Source: Erodium maritimum
Lineage: Eukaryota > Streptophyta > Magnoliopsida > Geraniales > Geraniaceae
Assembly (NCBI GenBank): GCA_963921825.1
Contig: OY997589.1
Location: 43,038,638-43,102,637, forward strand
Length of the DNA stretch: 64,000 nt
Direction of reading: 5' to 3'
The notes beneath the pieces were generated by a model. The model made no database searches, had not been told where the DNA came from, and worked only from the letters and a program-made list of their open reading frames with translations. Position numbers and translations under genes: made by a program. Numbering within the stretch: the stretch's first letter is position 1; each line of letters opens with the position of its first letter. Shown here in pieces: positions 36,702 to 47,850 of this stretch.

Positions 36702-37500
36702 TGTTAGTCTTAGTGCTCGTAGTTCAATCATATATGTCTAAATGTATGTATCATCATTAGCAATAAAATTAAAGCGGTTTTATATTACTTATGTGTTGGA
36801 GTAATATATCGATGTGTGTTCTGATATATGCCACAATGCGAATAGAACCATAGATCGAGATAGATCACACTCGATGGGTCCCTAGTCAACAGAGCTTCAC
36901 TAGAAGCGACTAATATGAAAGATGACTCTTCATGGCTTACGTTCTGTTAGTCATTGGAATGAGATTCCGGAGTCTGATCATAGATATCTTGTGGGACATG
37001 ATATTGGACGACCCGACATGAATATGTGTCATAGATCAAGTCATGAACATATTCATTGTCGTAGCTTGTCATGTATCCTTAGACCGAGGAGTCTTTGTGA
37101 TTATTATGCCGTAAACAACTGAGTTTGACCTGAGCCCAACGTTGCATGTGATAAGGTTTCCATAACGACCATGATTGGCTTGGGAACGGACTGCATGAGT
37201 GTCACGAAAGACGGCTAAGGGATTTATCCATCATACTACGGCATGGGAAATATATCAGTTCACGTCCGCTTGATCGAGAGTGACTGAAAGAAAAGCATGG
37301 CCATGCACACGAAACTGGATATCGTACATACAATCATCTCACATATCAAGGAATAATTATTGATAATAATATGGTTGACGGCTCTATGTTTTATCTCAAT
37401 CAAGATATCAGTGATAAAAGGATAATGACATGGATGACATAAAGGTTAGAATTTATTGTGTCGATTCGCTATGCAGTGTCAGGCAATACTAAAGTCTTGG
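36702..37500 (+). repeat. Truncated 3' LTR of the second family-A copia
   Basis: Starts TGTTAGTCTTAGTGCTCG and follows the family-A LTR for about 800 bases to AATACTAAAGTCTTGG, then diverges. It lies about 300 bp upstream of GNAT-2 in the same orientation. Confidence 0.85.
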
Positions 37501-37502
37501 TA

Positions 37503-37552
37503 GTGACATGTAGACACAAAAATACAAGTGACATGTAGACACAAAAATACAA
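37503..37552 (+). repeat. Perfect 25-bp tandem duplication at the LTR breakpoint
   Basis: Two exact copies of a 25-bp unit starting GTGACATGTAGACAC sit immediately after the end of LTR similarity. Confidence 0.95.
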
Positions 37553-37800
37553 GGTAAATGTCATTATTAATCAGAAAGTCAATCAAGGCGGCCACGAATA
37601 ATTCTCTTCTTGGTCCACACTCCAAGCAACCTATCCATATAATAATAGTTGATGATTACTAAGCACGAGTCGACAACTGCTACGAACTTTCATTATTAAC
37701 CTGTTGATCACTTCCTTGGCCGTCCGCTACTCCTATGTATGTTTTGGTTTACGAAACAATTGCTTCTAATTAAGCAGATTCTATTGTTTGTGAAATTGAT

Positions 37801-38325
37801 ATGGAAGAAGAGGCATTGAGTCTGCGTGTGTTAGATGTGTCGGACATAGACGACTTCATGGTGTGGGTGAGCGACGAGAGAGTGACCCGCTTCTGCACGT
37901 TCGAGACGTACACGAGCAAGGAGGAGGGGATCAAGTACATGAGCAACACGGTGGCGTCGCACCCCTGGTTCAGGGCCATTTGCGTCAACGGCAGGGCCGT
38001 GGGAGCCATCTCCGTGACACCCAACTCGGGCAAAGACAGAGAGAGGACGGCGGAGGTCGGGTACGTGCTGGCGACGGGGTATTGGGGGAGAGGGATGGCG
38101 ACGGAGGCCGTGAAGATGGTGGTGGCAACCATATTCGGGGAGTGGCCGCACTTGGACAGGCTCGAGGCTCTCGTGGACTTGCACAACCCCGCCTCGCAGA
38201 GGGTGCTGGAGAAGGCCGGGTTCCAGAGGGAAGGTGTGCTCCGCAAGTTCGTCTTTGTCAAGGGAGAAAGCAGGGACATGGTCATGTTCAGTTTTCTTTC
38301 CACCGATGATCAAATCATGTCTTAG
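37801..38325 (+). CDS. GNAT family N-acetyltransferase (RimL-like), copy 2
   Basis: Acetyl-CoA-dependent N-acetyltransferase of the same type as 27415-27966; substrate unknown. It is a single exon of 174 residues. The acetyl-CoA loop YWGRGMATEA is at 94-103 after the strand AEVGYVLATG. SHPWFRAICVNG is at 53-64, and RLEALVDLHNPASQRVLEKAG is split over 120-140 as in the paralogue. This copy keeps the ERTAEVGYVL stretch that GNAT-1 has lost (CRALLGYLL), so it is probably closer to the ancestral form. The start is the first ATG after an AT-rich leader; the next residues are acidic MEEEAL. The codons are GC-rich. A truncated copia LTR in the same orientation ends about 300 bp upstream and could contribute promoter sequence. 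Confidence 0.9.
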   Translation: MEEEALSLRVLDVSDIDDFMVWVSDERVTRFCTFETYTSKEEGIKYMSNTVASHPWFRAICVNGRAVGAISVTPNSGKDRERTAEVGYVLATGYWGRGMATEAVKMVVATIFGEWPHLDRLEALVDLHNPASQRVLEKAGFQREGVLRKFVFVKGESRDMVMFSFLSTDDQIMS

Positions 38326-38379
38326 TTACTCTATGTATCACTGGATTGCATTCATCCTCGTCCACTCACTCATAGGTTT

Positions 38380-39643
38380 GGTTTTTATATATTTTTTTTT
38401 GTTTATTTTATCAACAAAACGAATTTAAATTAAACATCTTTTGAGGTGAAAAAGAATTACAAAGGTTCCCACGTATAAAGAGAGCCAACAATTAGAACAA
38501 CTAACCAACCCCTAAAAACCAGTCAACACACCTCCCACCTACTTCACGCCCAAGAAACTCGAAGGTAAAGAAAAAACCAACAAAATAGAAGCTTGCAACC
38601 CACACAACCGCTAACACGAAACCCCAACATGAATTCCAACCAGAATAATCAACCCAAGTCTCACAGGTACCCCTATTTAAACCAAACAACCAAAGAACAA
38701 ACCCCTTAAACCAATTAGCTGATATAACTACAATCAGGAAACCAGACCAGTGGCAGCAACTACACCAAAATCGATCAGCTTGCAATAATGCAGCAAAATC
38801 AAATACTCGGACCTTTATCCAAATCAAGCAGACTGAACCTTAATGCTGAAGCACAACCAAGAAGGACTTTTATCCCAGCCCCTTGTTGGCAGAGACAGAC
38901 TAGAGTAGTCTTCAAACAGTTTTCATGTAGAGAAACACATAATAGATCAGTAACAATTAAAACTTCCAAGATGAGAAAAGGCCAGAGCTTTAAGGGTCTT
39001 CAAACAACTTCCAAGCAGAGAAGGATCACAAAACACATCAATAACTAGAGCCTCCCAGAAGAGCAAAGCCCAGAGCTTTACACAAGAAAGTTTGTCTAGA
39101 ATAGCAAGAACAACAACCACATACCTGCAGAGAAAGGGGCAAAAAACAAGCCTGGAGAACACTCACCTAACCAAAAAAACAAAGACCCCACAAAAAAAAA
39201 GAGGTAACACACACACACACAAGAACCAAGTACCCAAGGCAACACAAAGGTTAAAGGCCAGACACTTAAACAAAACCCCAAAAGAGACACCAAAACTCCT
39301 CAACAACACAAAACGAAGAGACAAACAAGAAACCTCACCAAAAAGACAACACACTCGACTCTAGAGCCCATCCCAACCCCAAGAGCAAGGAAAAGTCGAA
39401 TCCAACAAGTTGCTTGCAGCTCAAGTCAACTCAGGAAAGAGAGTTGATAACTAAAGGTACCTGAGATATGGAGAGCTGAGGTTATTGGAGAATTGAGGGT
39501 CTCCCCAGGGGGGATCTCCAAACATAACCAGATCTAGGGGATGAAATCCAAGTGTTTATAGAGAAGTAGCTGCTAGAGTTGTTGAATTTTTCCCATTCCC
39601 AATTGTATGATTGATTTAAAATCTTCTGGAAAATCTCCTCAAT
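38380..39643 (-). mobile_element. LINE 3' portion (probable)
   Basis: On the minus strand a short coding-like segment (WEWEKFNNSSSYFSI, near 39560-39640) is followed by about 1 kb of GT-rich non-coding DNA. It ends in TTTTTCACCTCAAAAGATG, a TTAATTTAAATTCG block and an A-run at 38390-38400. The tail resembles 17340-17425. The right edge is the Athila-like LTR. The many weak frames here are low-complexity. Confidence 0.45.
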
Positions 39644-41084
39644 TGATGCCCTGTGTTTTTAGCACAGAAAAGGACACGGCAAGCGTACCGGTCGTCAAGT
39701 AATATTTCGGGATTTTTAGTTCCGAGTTATCGAGCCCAAAGGAGCACGAGTCAAGCACGTTCTATATCAAAATCGTTGTCAAGATATTTCGATTAAATGA
39801 CGGTTTTGTTTTAAAACATGAAAAGTAAATAGTAAACGAAATAACAGTGAACTAGTATTCACAAAGCTTAGAAGAGTTTTAATTCAGAGAAAAAGTAATC
39901 TAAGGTTGTGGGTTCATAGAGACCGTTTCCAATGCATTTAAATGACGATGAACATTGTGAAGTTGTTCTGATTTTAGGGGAAACGAACCATCTCTCAAAC
40001 TAGTCCTAACTCCTCAGGTTGTTTCGGACCCTAATGGAATCTAACCACCCAGTTCTCACGAATCAGGATGTAGAGAGACCCAAAGCATTACGTTCTTTGA
40101 TAATTTCTAACTTTCGGTTTGAACCCTATAGTTATTGCAATCATGTTAACCTAGCTATCACTAGTCTAGATTTAAACCCAATTTGTATAAGATTTCTTAC
40201 ATAATTGCAACTCACCTCTCACGAGTGTCAGATTGCAATTCCCACCTTCTATCAGGTCTACCCGGGAGATAGAGCATTAAGCTTAAATCAAATGCAAACC
40301 CTAAATCAAATCATTCTACACAATCCTCATTCATACAATCAACACATTGGAAAGCAAATCTCTAATCCCCCATAACCCTAGATTATGGGGTTTTAGTTAC
40401 TCATGAGCAAGGAAGAAGAAAACACCATTGATGAACATAAACAAAGATTCATAATTGACCAAAGTAGAGAAATACAATACCCAATATTTGATTACAATGA
40501 TGTTCTTCAAGTGGAAGTCCTCTCCTCAAGCTTGCTCTCAACTCTCCTCTCTTCTTAGCTCTCAAAAATACAAGATAGGTCTATTCCAAGGCTGAATTTT
40601 GGGTTAAATAGGGTAAAAATCGAATCTAAAATGGATCAGGGACGCCAGTCTGCGCGCGCGTCACGGCTCCTTGACGGAACAGAGAGTTTTGGACTATTTT
40701 CGATCTCTGTCACGGCTCCATAGTGGGACCCGTCACGGATCATGTCATGGCTCCGTGGTGGAGCAGAGAGTTTTGGATGGTCTTGGGCCCTTGACAAAAG
40801 TTGTACATCTCTGAATTTCCTTCGATTTGACATAAAATTTGAGGCAATCGGAGTTCGTATGAAGAAGTTATGCCTTTCGCAAAATCATTCATCTTCCAAA
40901 ACTCCTAAAACCGGGTTTTCCTCTATTTTAGCCCTTTTTTCGATCAAATCACCTACAAAACATAATGAGAGACACAATACGAGTAACGAGAGAAAAATGG
41001 TCTAAATAATACAATCCCGAGACTAAAATGCTCAAGAATGTGGGCTAAAAACATCTAGAATCGATGCAATTTATGTCCACATCA
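39644..41084 (-). repeat. 3' LTR of Athila-like element
   Basis: TGATGCCCTGTG...CCACATCA, 1,441 bp, partner of 56248-57721. On the minus strand it follows a purine tract AAGTGTGGGGTGT (41085-41097), fixing it as the 3' LTR. Confidence 0.85.
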
Positions 41085-42342
41085 ACACCCCACACTTAAA
41101 ATTTTCTCGCCCCGAGAAAACTAAACTAAGAAAGCATTTTAAAGATATGTCCCGGTTAAACACCGAGGTTCACCTCGATAGGAGGAGTCCGAGCCTTCTT
41201 TATTCAAAATAGCAAAAAATAAAGATGCACGTGCAATGCATGAATCCTACATCTAATGCATTCCTAAAACATACTATATGATGCATGAAAAGGGGCACAA
41301 AAAGCAGGTGATGTTCAAAGTCGTGCATAGAGGATCACATGGGTTTTCTCAGAGTCGCCACACACAAAAATCTTACACTCATCAAAGAAGCATATGAACC
41401 AATGAATTCATTAAAATAGGATGCTACTCACACTAAAGAGTGAACTCTTTCCTTTTAAACTCGCATTCACTCATTCACCATAACCGTGTGTATCCTCATT
41501 TCCCCATACATGGAGTTTAGATATTCATATGCTATCATGCTAGACCCATCTCCACTAATTGTAAGAGACCATGATTAATCAAGAATCAGAAAGGTCTTTA
41601 ATTCGGCTTGTAATGTAAGGCTAGGTAAAGGGTAGGGAAGGATAATCAAAAGAAGATCAAATAAATATCTCAAGACAAAGCTGCTTCATTCTCACACCCA
41701 CAAAGTATGTCACACATCTCAAACCCCATTTGTTTACCATCCAACTCTTGCAATCTCTAATACCATTTTTTTTCTTTTCATTGAATAACTAATGGCAGTA
41801 ATGATATGTCATAGTTATCCATAAGTTCACCATCTTTCTAAACCACTATCACGCCTTACCCTACACTTATTTTTTACTAGGGATCTTATTTTTTTTGTTT
41901 TTTTCCATCCCTTTTCTTTTCTCTTTTTTTTCTTTGGGGTAAGGCGATGATAAAATTGTTCTCCATACAAACCAATGGCATATTATCCTTTCATCATTTT
42001 TTCTCTTTTTCGTTCACTCATTATCCCAAAAATAACCACTCTCAATGAAGCAACTAAGCCTAGAGATATGAGTTCAAACAATAATGGGGATATAAACATG
42101 AAATGAAAGGCACATAGGATTGTAATGTCGGGTTTAGAAACGAAAGACTTTGGCTCAAATGGGTGACGAAGAGATTCAATCATGCAAGGGTAGACAATTT
42201 TTAGCTCAAAAGATCCATAGATGGCCTAAAATCATTTTCCTAAACAATCATGTTCCTTATTCTTATTTCGCCTCGAATGGGTCGTACATATAGTTCTAGA
42301 CTCAAGTGTCCATGCATATGAATAAAAGGCAAACAACATTAG
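41085..42342 (-). other. 3' untranslated part of the Athila-like element
   Basis: Non-coding internal sequence between the 3' LTR and the nested element N. No open frame of interest. It is purine-rich near the LTR (TTTTCTCGGGGCGAG on the minus strand). Confidence 0.6.
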
Positions 42343-42526
42343 TGTAGGGAATATAAGTTAGTATATTGACGATAAACAAATTCAAATAAACAAATTAACA
42401 AATTAAAAGAATAGAATAACCTTTACCGATCAGCTAGCTTACTGATTACGGAATAGGAAATTCGGGTTTAGTCGAGTCCAGGTACTCCTGTCTCCTTAAG
42501 ACACTTGACTGCCCCGTATGGGCAGC

Positions 42527-45123
42527 TGTCACGCCCCAAATCCGGTTTGGACCGGACTCGAGACGTGAACTAAAACAATAACAATTTTAAACGAAAATAA
42601 AGTCAATAAGTCTTAAACTCATAATTTTAAAAACTTTAAACACCACACGAGTCACAGCTCGGTAATAACCAACGGTAAAACAGTTCAAATAAAATGGTAC
42701 GTCTCTAGACTATCTAGCCTAGGACCCTCGTAGCTCCCAAGCGTCGAGCATCCGGCTAGTACACTTCCCGCTTAGAACCTGAAAAACAACAAGGTAAGGG
42801 GTGAGCTTTGGCTCAGTAGGAAAAGTAGTTAAGGTTATAAGCAAGCGCTCACCACCACGGGTAACCGTCCAATTAGGGCATACTAGTACAACACACAACT
42901 AATTTCTAACGGAACTCGTAACCACCATCCTCAACTCAAGACCAACCCATGCTCACAACCACCCAAACAGCACAACTATTAACAGTCAAACTAACCACGG
43001 GACGCTCTCAAATAGTCAAACCAGAATCTCTAACAGCCTAAATCTCTTTTCCGGAATTCCTTCGGGCAAAGGATAGATAAAACAGTCTTCCCGGAACTCC
43101 TTCGGGCAAGGCAAAGGATAAAAGAATACGGCTTTCCCAGAACTCCTTCGGGCAAAGCAAAGGATAGAAACGACCTTCCCGGAACTCCTTCGGGCAAGGC
43201 AAAGGTGAGACTACTTCCCCGGAACTCCTTCGGGCGAAGCAAAGGTGAGACAACTTTCCCGGAAATCCTTCGGGAAAAGCGTCAAGAATAATAAAACAAC
43301 TGTCCTAATTAAACACGGCTAACCCAACCCTATAATCTTACCACAACCAGTCACATCGATCTATCACTCACCCGACCATCACAAAACCAAGGGTTTCACA
43401 TCAACACAACCACGACACACTCGCCCATACATAACAACAAGATGCTCAACGGATATACTAATCTTGTCTATTAACCCTAACGACAACGACTCACACGGCA
43501 GGCATATCAAACAACAACAGGTACTTCAATCAACCACGCAACCTACGGCTCGACACGGCCGATCTACCAGCACAGCAATTCCCAAGTAGAAACGTAAAGG
43601 TTCACAGTTCAATCGACTACGCTAGTTGTTCTCATCCTACATGTGACTACGACTCGTCCGATTATTATCTGATATAACTACTCGTTCCAGTTTTATTAAT
43701 CCTAGCATGCATACTAGTAACTTTCCACAATTAAACCGGTATCCGCTACTTCCCTACCTCAACCGAATAATAACCGCTACGTCTTCTGGCTGCTGACGTC
43801 CTGGCTCGCTACTTCCGGTCTTCTCTTCGATCGAAGCTGGACTCTAGGTTCAAATGAAGGCCACAATTAAAACCGGTTTTACAAATTAAATTAGGAGGTT
43901 ACGACAACTTGATTTAAGTTCAAAAGTTGTCTTTTAGACTCGAGCGGGCTAAAAGCGGATTAAACGACGAAGCGGGTTCGAGCACCCGAGCACAGAACCC
44001 GGTACACGTTTCCCGAGGCACGGATCCCGAGGTACGTGTTTCGAGGCACGCTTCCCGAGGTACAGTTTGGGCATGAGTCTCGAGGTGCCCGATTCATCGT
44101 CCCGCTGTTAGTCCGTTCTAAGTTCGACAGTCCAAGATCGCCTTAAATCGAATCTGGTTTTAACCCGTTTTTATTCAACCAACTATTTTGTTTTAAAACT
44201 CTTTTATTTTATTTAGTTTCTGCTTCGAACCGACAACACAGATTCAGATCTCAAACCATGTCGGTTTCAACAAGCCCAGAACCACAAAAGTTCGAACAGA
44301 AATCAAAAAGGGAGAAGAGGAGATTTTTGGTTTAGAGACGGGCCGACCATCGGCGGTGACTAAACCCGCCGAGGTCTCACGGCGGAGCTCACCGTGGGGA
44401 AAACGACGGTGGGGCGGCGTGGAGAGAGGGAGCTCGGAGATGCGTTGCGCGGCGGCGGTGGTCGGAGACGTGGGTACGAGGGCGGCCTAGAACTCGGGAC
44501 GAAGGAGAGGGCGTCGGGTGTGAGATCCGCGAGGGAGCTCGGGTTTGAGACGGCCGGCGAACGGCTTTGGGTCTAACGGAGACGGGGAAGGATGAAGAAG
44601 CTCGGCGATGAGGGTACGGCGACGGCGGCTTGCTGAGATAGGGACGGCGAGGGTCGGATTTGAGAGATGGGGTAAGGGAGGCTCGACCTAGGGAGAGAGA
44701 GACGGGTGAAGGTGGTCGGAGATGGTGAGAGGGTGTCCGAGTGCGAGGTGAAGAAGAAGCAGGTGCGATGGAGGAGGGGAGTTCGGCGTGGGAGAGAACG
44801 GCGCTGAAGGGAGAGAACAACTAGGGCAAAAACCCTAGTTTCGGTGTTTTATACACGCAGCCACCGATTGGGCTGGGTAACCGAGTTGGGCCTGGCTAAC
44901 AGGACCCAAGACGAAGCTGTGGGCTGCACGGCCCAAAAGAAGAGGAGCAGGAACGGGCCTGCTCGGGCAGGGTCTGGCCTGGCCGGTCCGACTCTTTTTT
45001 TTTTTAAACTGATTCAAATTCCATTTTTTTACGAATAAAAGATTAAACCCAAATTTCACCCTCGACGTTCCGACGAACACTTTTAAATAAACAAAAAAAT
45101 TTTAAACCGAGGCGGTCTTCACA
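42527..45123. mobile_element. TG...CA insertion S1, probable solo LTR, inside an LTR of element N
   Basis: 2,597 bp from TGTCACGCCCC to GGTCTTCACA, flanked by a perfect 5-bp duplication GCAGC (42522-42526, 45124-45128). The ends and duplication size fit an LTR retrotransposon. There is no internal primer site, polypurine tract or pol, so a long solo LTR (probably Ty3 type) is the simplest reading. It carries a GC-rich stretch (44330-44830) whose 143-codon minus frame looks like composition, not a gene. Confidence 0.75.
43040..43275. repeat. Tandem array in S1 (about six units of 39-46 bp)
   Basis: Units share CCCGGAACTCCTTCGGGCAA followed by GGCAAAGG-type spacers of varying length. Confidence 0.9.
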
Positions 45124-46946
45124 GCAGCGGTCTCCCAGGATACAACGACTAACGTCAGCGAACTCAACTCCGTGTAGACAAATCACCAGGACTAAGGAAG
45201 AATGAAAAACGATATGTGAAGTGTTTGGAGTGTATTTGTGATGTGTTTGAAGTGTGTAGAATATGATTTAGGAAGTTGGTATTTATAGACTCTCTAATAG
45301 GGATAGAAAGGTAATTTTATTGGGTAGCTAATCCCATAAAAGCCTTTCATTAAGAGGTCATGGCCAACCAACTAATGAATCATATTTAAAACCATAAAAT
45401 CAATTTAATATCATAAATCACATTTAAACCCATAAAATCACATTTTGACCACATTTTTCCAACAATCCCCCACAAAAATGTGATGGGAACGGAAAAGGAA
45501 CGAGGGAGCGGTGATTTCTCAAAGTCGATACCTGCATAGGATAGGTAGATGTTCATCCTTGAACTTTCCCTTGTGAAAGTATATTTACTCTGCTGACTGA
45601 CTAGTAGACGCGATGTCCTTGAACTATTCTGTCGTTTGTGCAGATGATGATATACCCCACACAGATACCAACAAACACGGTTTGGTTCTCATTGGTGTGC
45701 CCGTTATGGTCATGGACACTGCCTGGTTATGTAAGAGTTTAAAATGACTAGCCCTATTAGTCACCCTTGAAGCGACCCCACTTCCTCTCACATAGGTGAT
45801 TCACTTTGCTCAATGCTCTTGATGCAAGGAATCATTAAAAGCCATGCTTATCCTTCACACGTCACTTATTTGCATCATAGGAATGGACTCGGGGTTGGAC
45901 CCCCACAGTGACCGCACACAAGTTATGCAATTAGGTTGTCCCATTGAACCTAGATCTTGGGATCTCCAGTCAACTAAGTTGGGTTTTCCTTCACATAACG
46001 CCTTTAAATGGGCTTCAGTCACATTCCCTTGGATGTCTTTTTCTCAACTAGATCTCAATGTAACATTTAGTTACTTAGTTGATCGGAAATATTCCATGTA
46101 GTGGGACCGACCTCCACATTTACAAGTAATTATACAAAAGGTCAGTCCCTTTTCATAATTATCCAAAATTGAAATCATTCAACTTGGTCAAAGTACAAAT
46201 TAGTTTGATGTGAGAATCCAAATTTAATCGTTCTAACGTGTTTCGCAATGAAAACAGAAACCGATTAATTGGTCACCGATCAAAGTAATATTGTCAATAA
46301 CAAATCGATACGTTCGATTTAACTTGTATCACAGAATTCGAATCGATTAGTCAAGTTTAATCGTTTGAACGTTGAAAGTCGAAAATATTCATTTTCTCTT
46401 TTCAAGTTTGTATAGTTTTATTCCAATTAAGACTAAATTCAACATATTCAATTTGTCATTCTTTAATCGGATAACTTCCAGTTGTTGAAAACACGTTTGA
46501 TTTTCATCTATTCGTACGTGTTCTACGTTTTAGAACCGAATCAGATGTACTTTACGGATTTTACCGTCTTGACATGTTTTCCAAGAAAACGATTGATCGC
46601 TTTTAGAAAATGAACCTTCCCCTTCTTTTTTTACGATCCGTTGTGAAAAATACGTTTTTGGAAAGTAGGAAATCGTTTTGGAATTAATTCCAACTTGTAT
46701 CCTTCTTATAATTTCGGGAAAGTAAGAAACCGTTTAGGAAATATTCCACTTTGTTTCCTTTTTGAATTTAGAGAAAACCGTTTAGGAATTTTATTCCAAA
46801 TTCATTTCTCTCGTTTTTGAATTCCGTATGAATTCAAACTTTGTTCAAGAATACGTAATTTCCTTGGAAATTAATCTTGAAACAAACGATAATTTCCCTC
46901 AAATAGAAATTAATATTTTCTTTTTATTTTCCACCTTTCGTTGTGG

Positions 46947-46948
<2 letters not shown>

Positions 46949-46980
<32 letters not shown>
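46949..46980. repeat. (AT)n microsatellite in element N
   Basis: About 32 bases of uninterrupted AT dinucleotide just before the 226-bp array. Confidence 0.9.
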
Positions 46981-46983
<3 letters not shown>

Positions 46984-46984
46984 T

Positions 46985-47850
46985 TTTCAAAATAGAAAAC
47001 CGTTTAGGAAAATATTTCCAATTTGTTTTCTTCTTAAAAAATTAAGAAACACGTTTAGGAATCGAATTCCAAGTTTGTTTCTTTTGGGAAAACGTTTAGG
47101 ATTTAAAATTCCAAGTTTATTTCCCTCGATCATGAATTCCGTATGAATTCAAAATTTGTTCGAGAATATAATTTCCTCATCAATTATTCTTGAAGTAAAG
47201 AATTTTTTTTTTCAAATTAGAAAACCGTTTAGGAAAATTATTTCCAATTTGTTTTCTTTTTGAAAAATTGAGAAACACGTTTAGGAATCGAATTCCAAGT
47301 TTGTTTCTTTTGGGAAAACGTTTAGGATTTAAAATTCCAAGTTTATTTCCCTCGATCATGAATTCCGTATGAATTCAAAATTTGTTCGAGAATATAATTT
47401 CCTCATAAATTATTCTTGAAGTAAAGAATTTTTTTTTTCAAATTAGAAAACCGTTTAGGAAAATTATTTCCAATTTGTTTTCTTTTTGAAAAATTGAGAA
47501 ACACGTTTAGGAATTGAATTCCAAGTTTGTTTCTTTTGGGAAATCGTTTAGGATTTAAAATTCCAAGTTTATTTCCTCGATCATGAATTCCGTATGAATT
47601 CAAAATTTGTTCGAGAATATAATTTCCTCATAAATTATTCTTGAAGTAAAGAATTTTTTTTTTTCCAAATTAGAAAACCGTTTAGGAAAATTATTTCCAA
47701 TTTGTTTTCTTTTTGAAAAATTGAGAAACACGTTTAGGAATTGAATTCCAAGTTTGTTTCTTTTGGTGAAAACGTTTAGGAATTAAAATTCCAAGTTTAT
47801 TTCCCTTAACCATGAATTCCGTATGAATTCAAAAATGTGTTCATACGTGT
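46985..47850 (-). repeat. 226-bp tandem array in element N (about four units)
   Basis: Units start at about 46989, 47214, 47440 and 47667 with AAATTAGAAAACCGTTTAGG (first unit AAAATAG). They run through CACGTTTAGGAA and ATGAATTCCGTATGAATTC. Adjacent units differ by few bases. Shorter, decayed versions of the CCGTTTAGGAA motif continue on both sides (46660-46800, 47930-48020). Confidence 0.9.

Noticed and set aside
37801-38313. Long antisense frames over GNAT-1 and GNAT-2 (for example 37831-38313 minus)
   Set aside because: Shadow frames caused by GC-rich third codon positions of the true genes.
38501-39364. Cluster of 60-110 codon frames on both strands
   Set aside because: Low-complexity AC/GT-rich DNA with hydrophobic or lysine/threonine-rich shadows; no family resemblance.
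44389-44820. 143-codon minus-strand frame, proline/serine/arginine-rich, inside S1
   Set aside because: It follows GC-rich simple composition (GGCGG/GAGG words) inside a probable LTR; no domain, and several overlapping frames are equally open.
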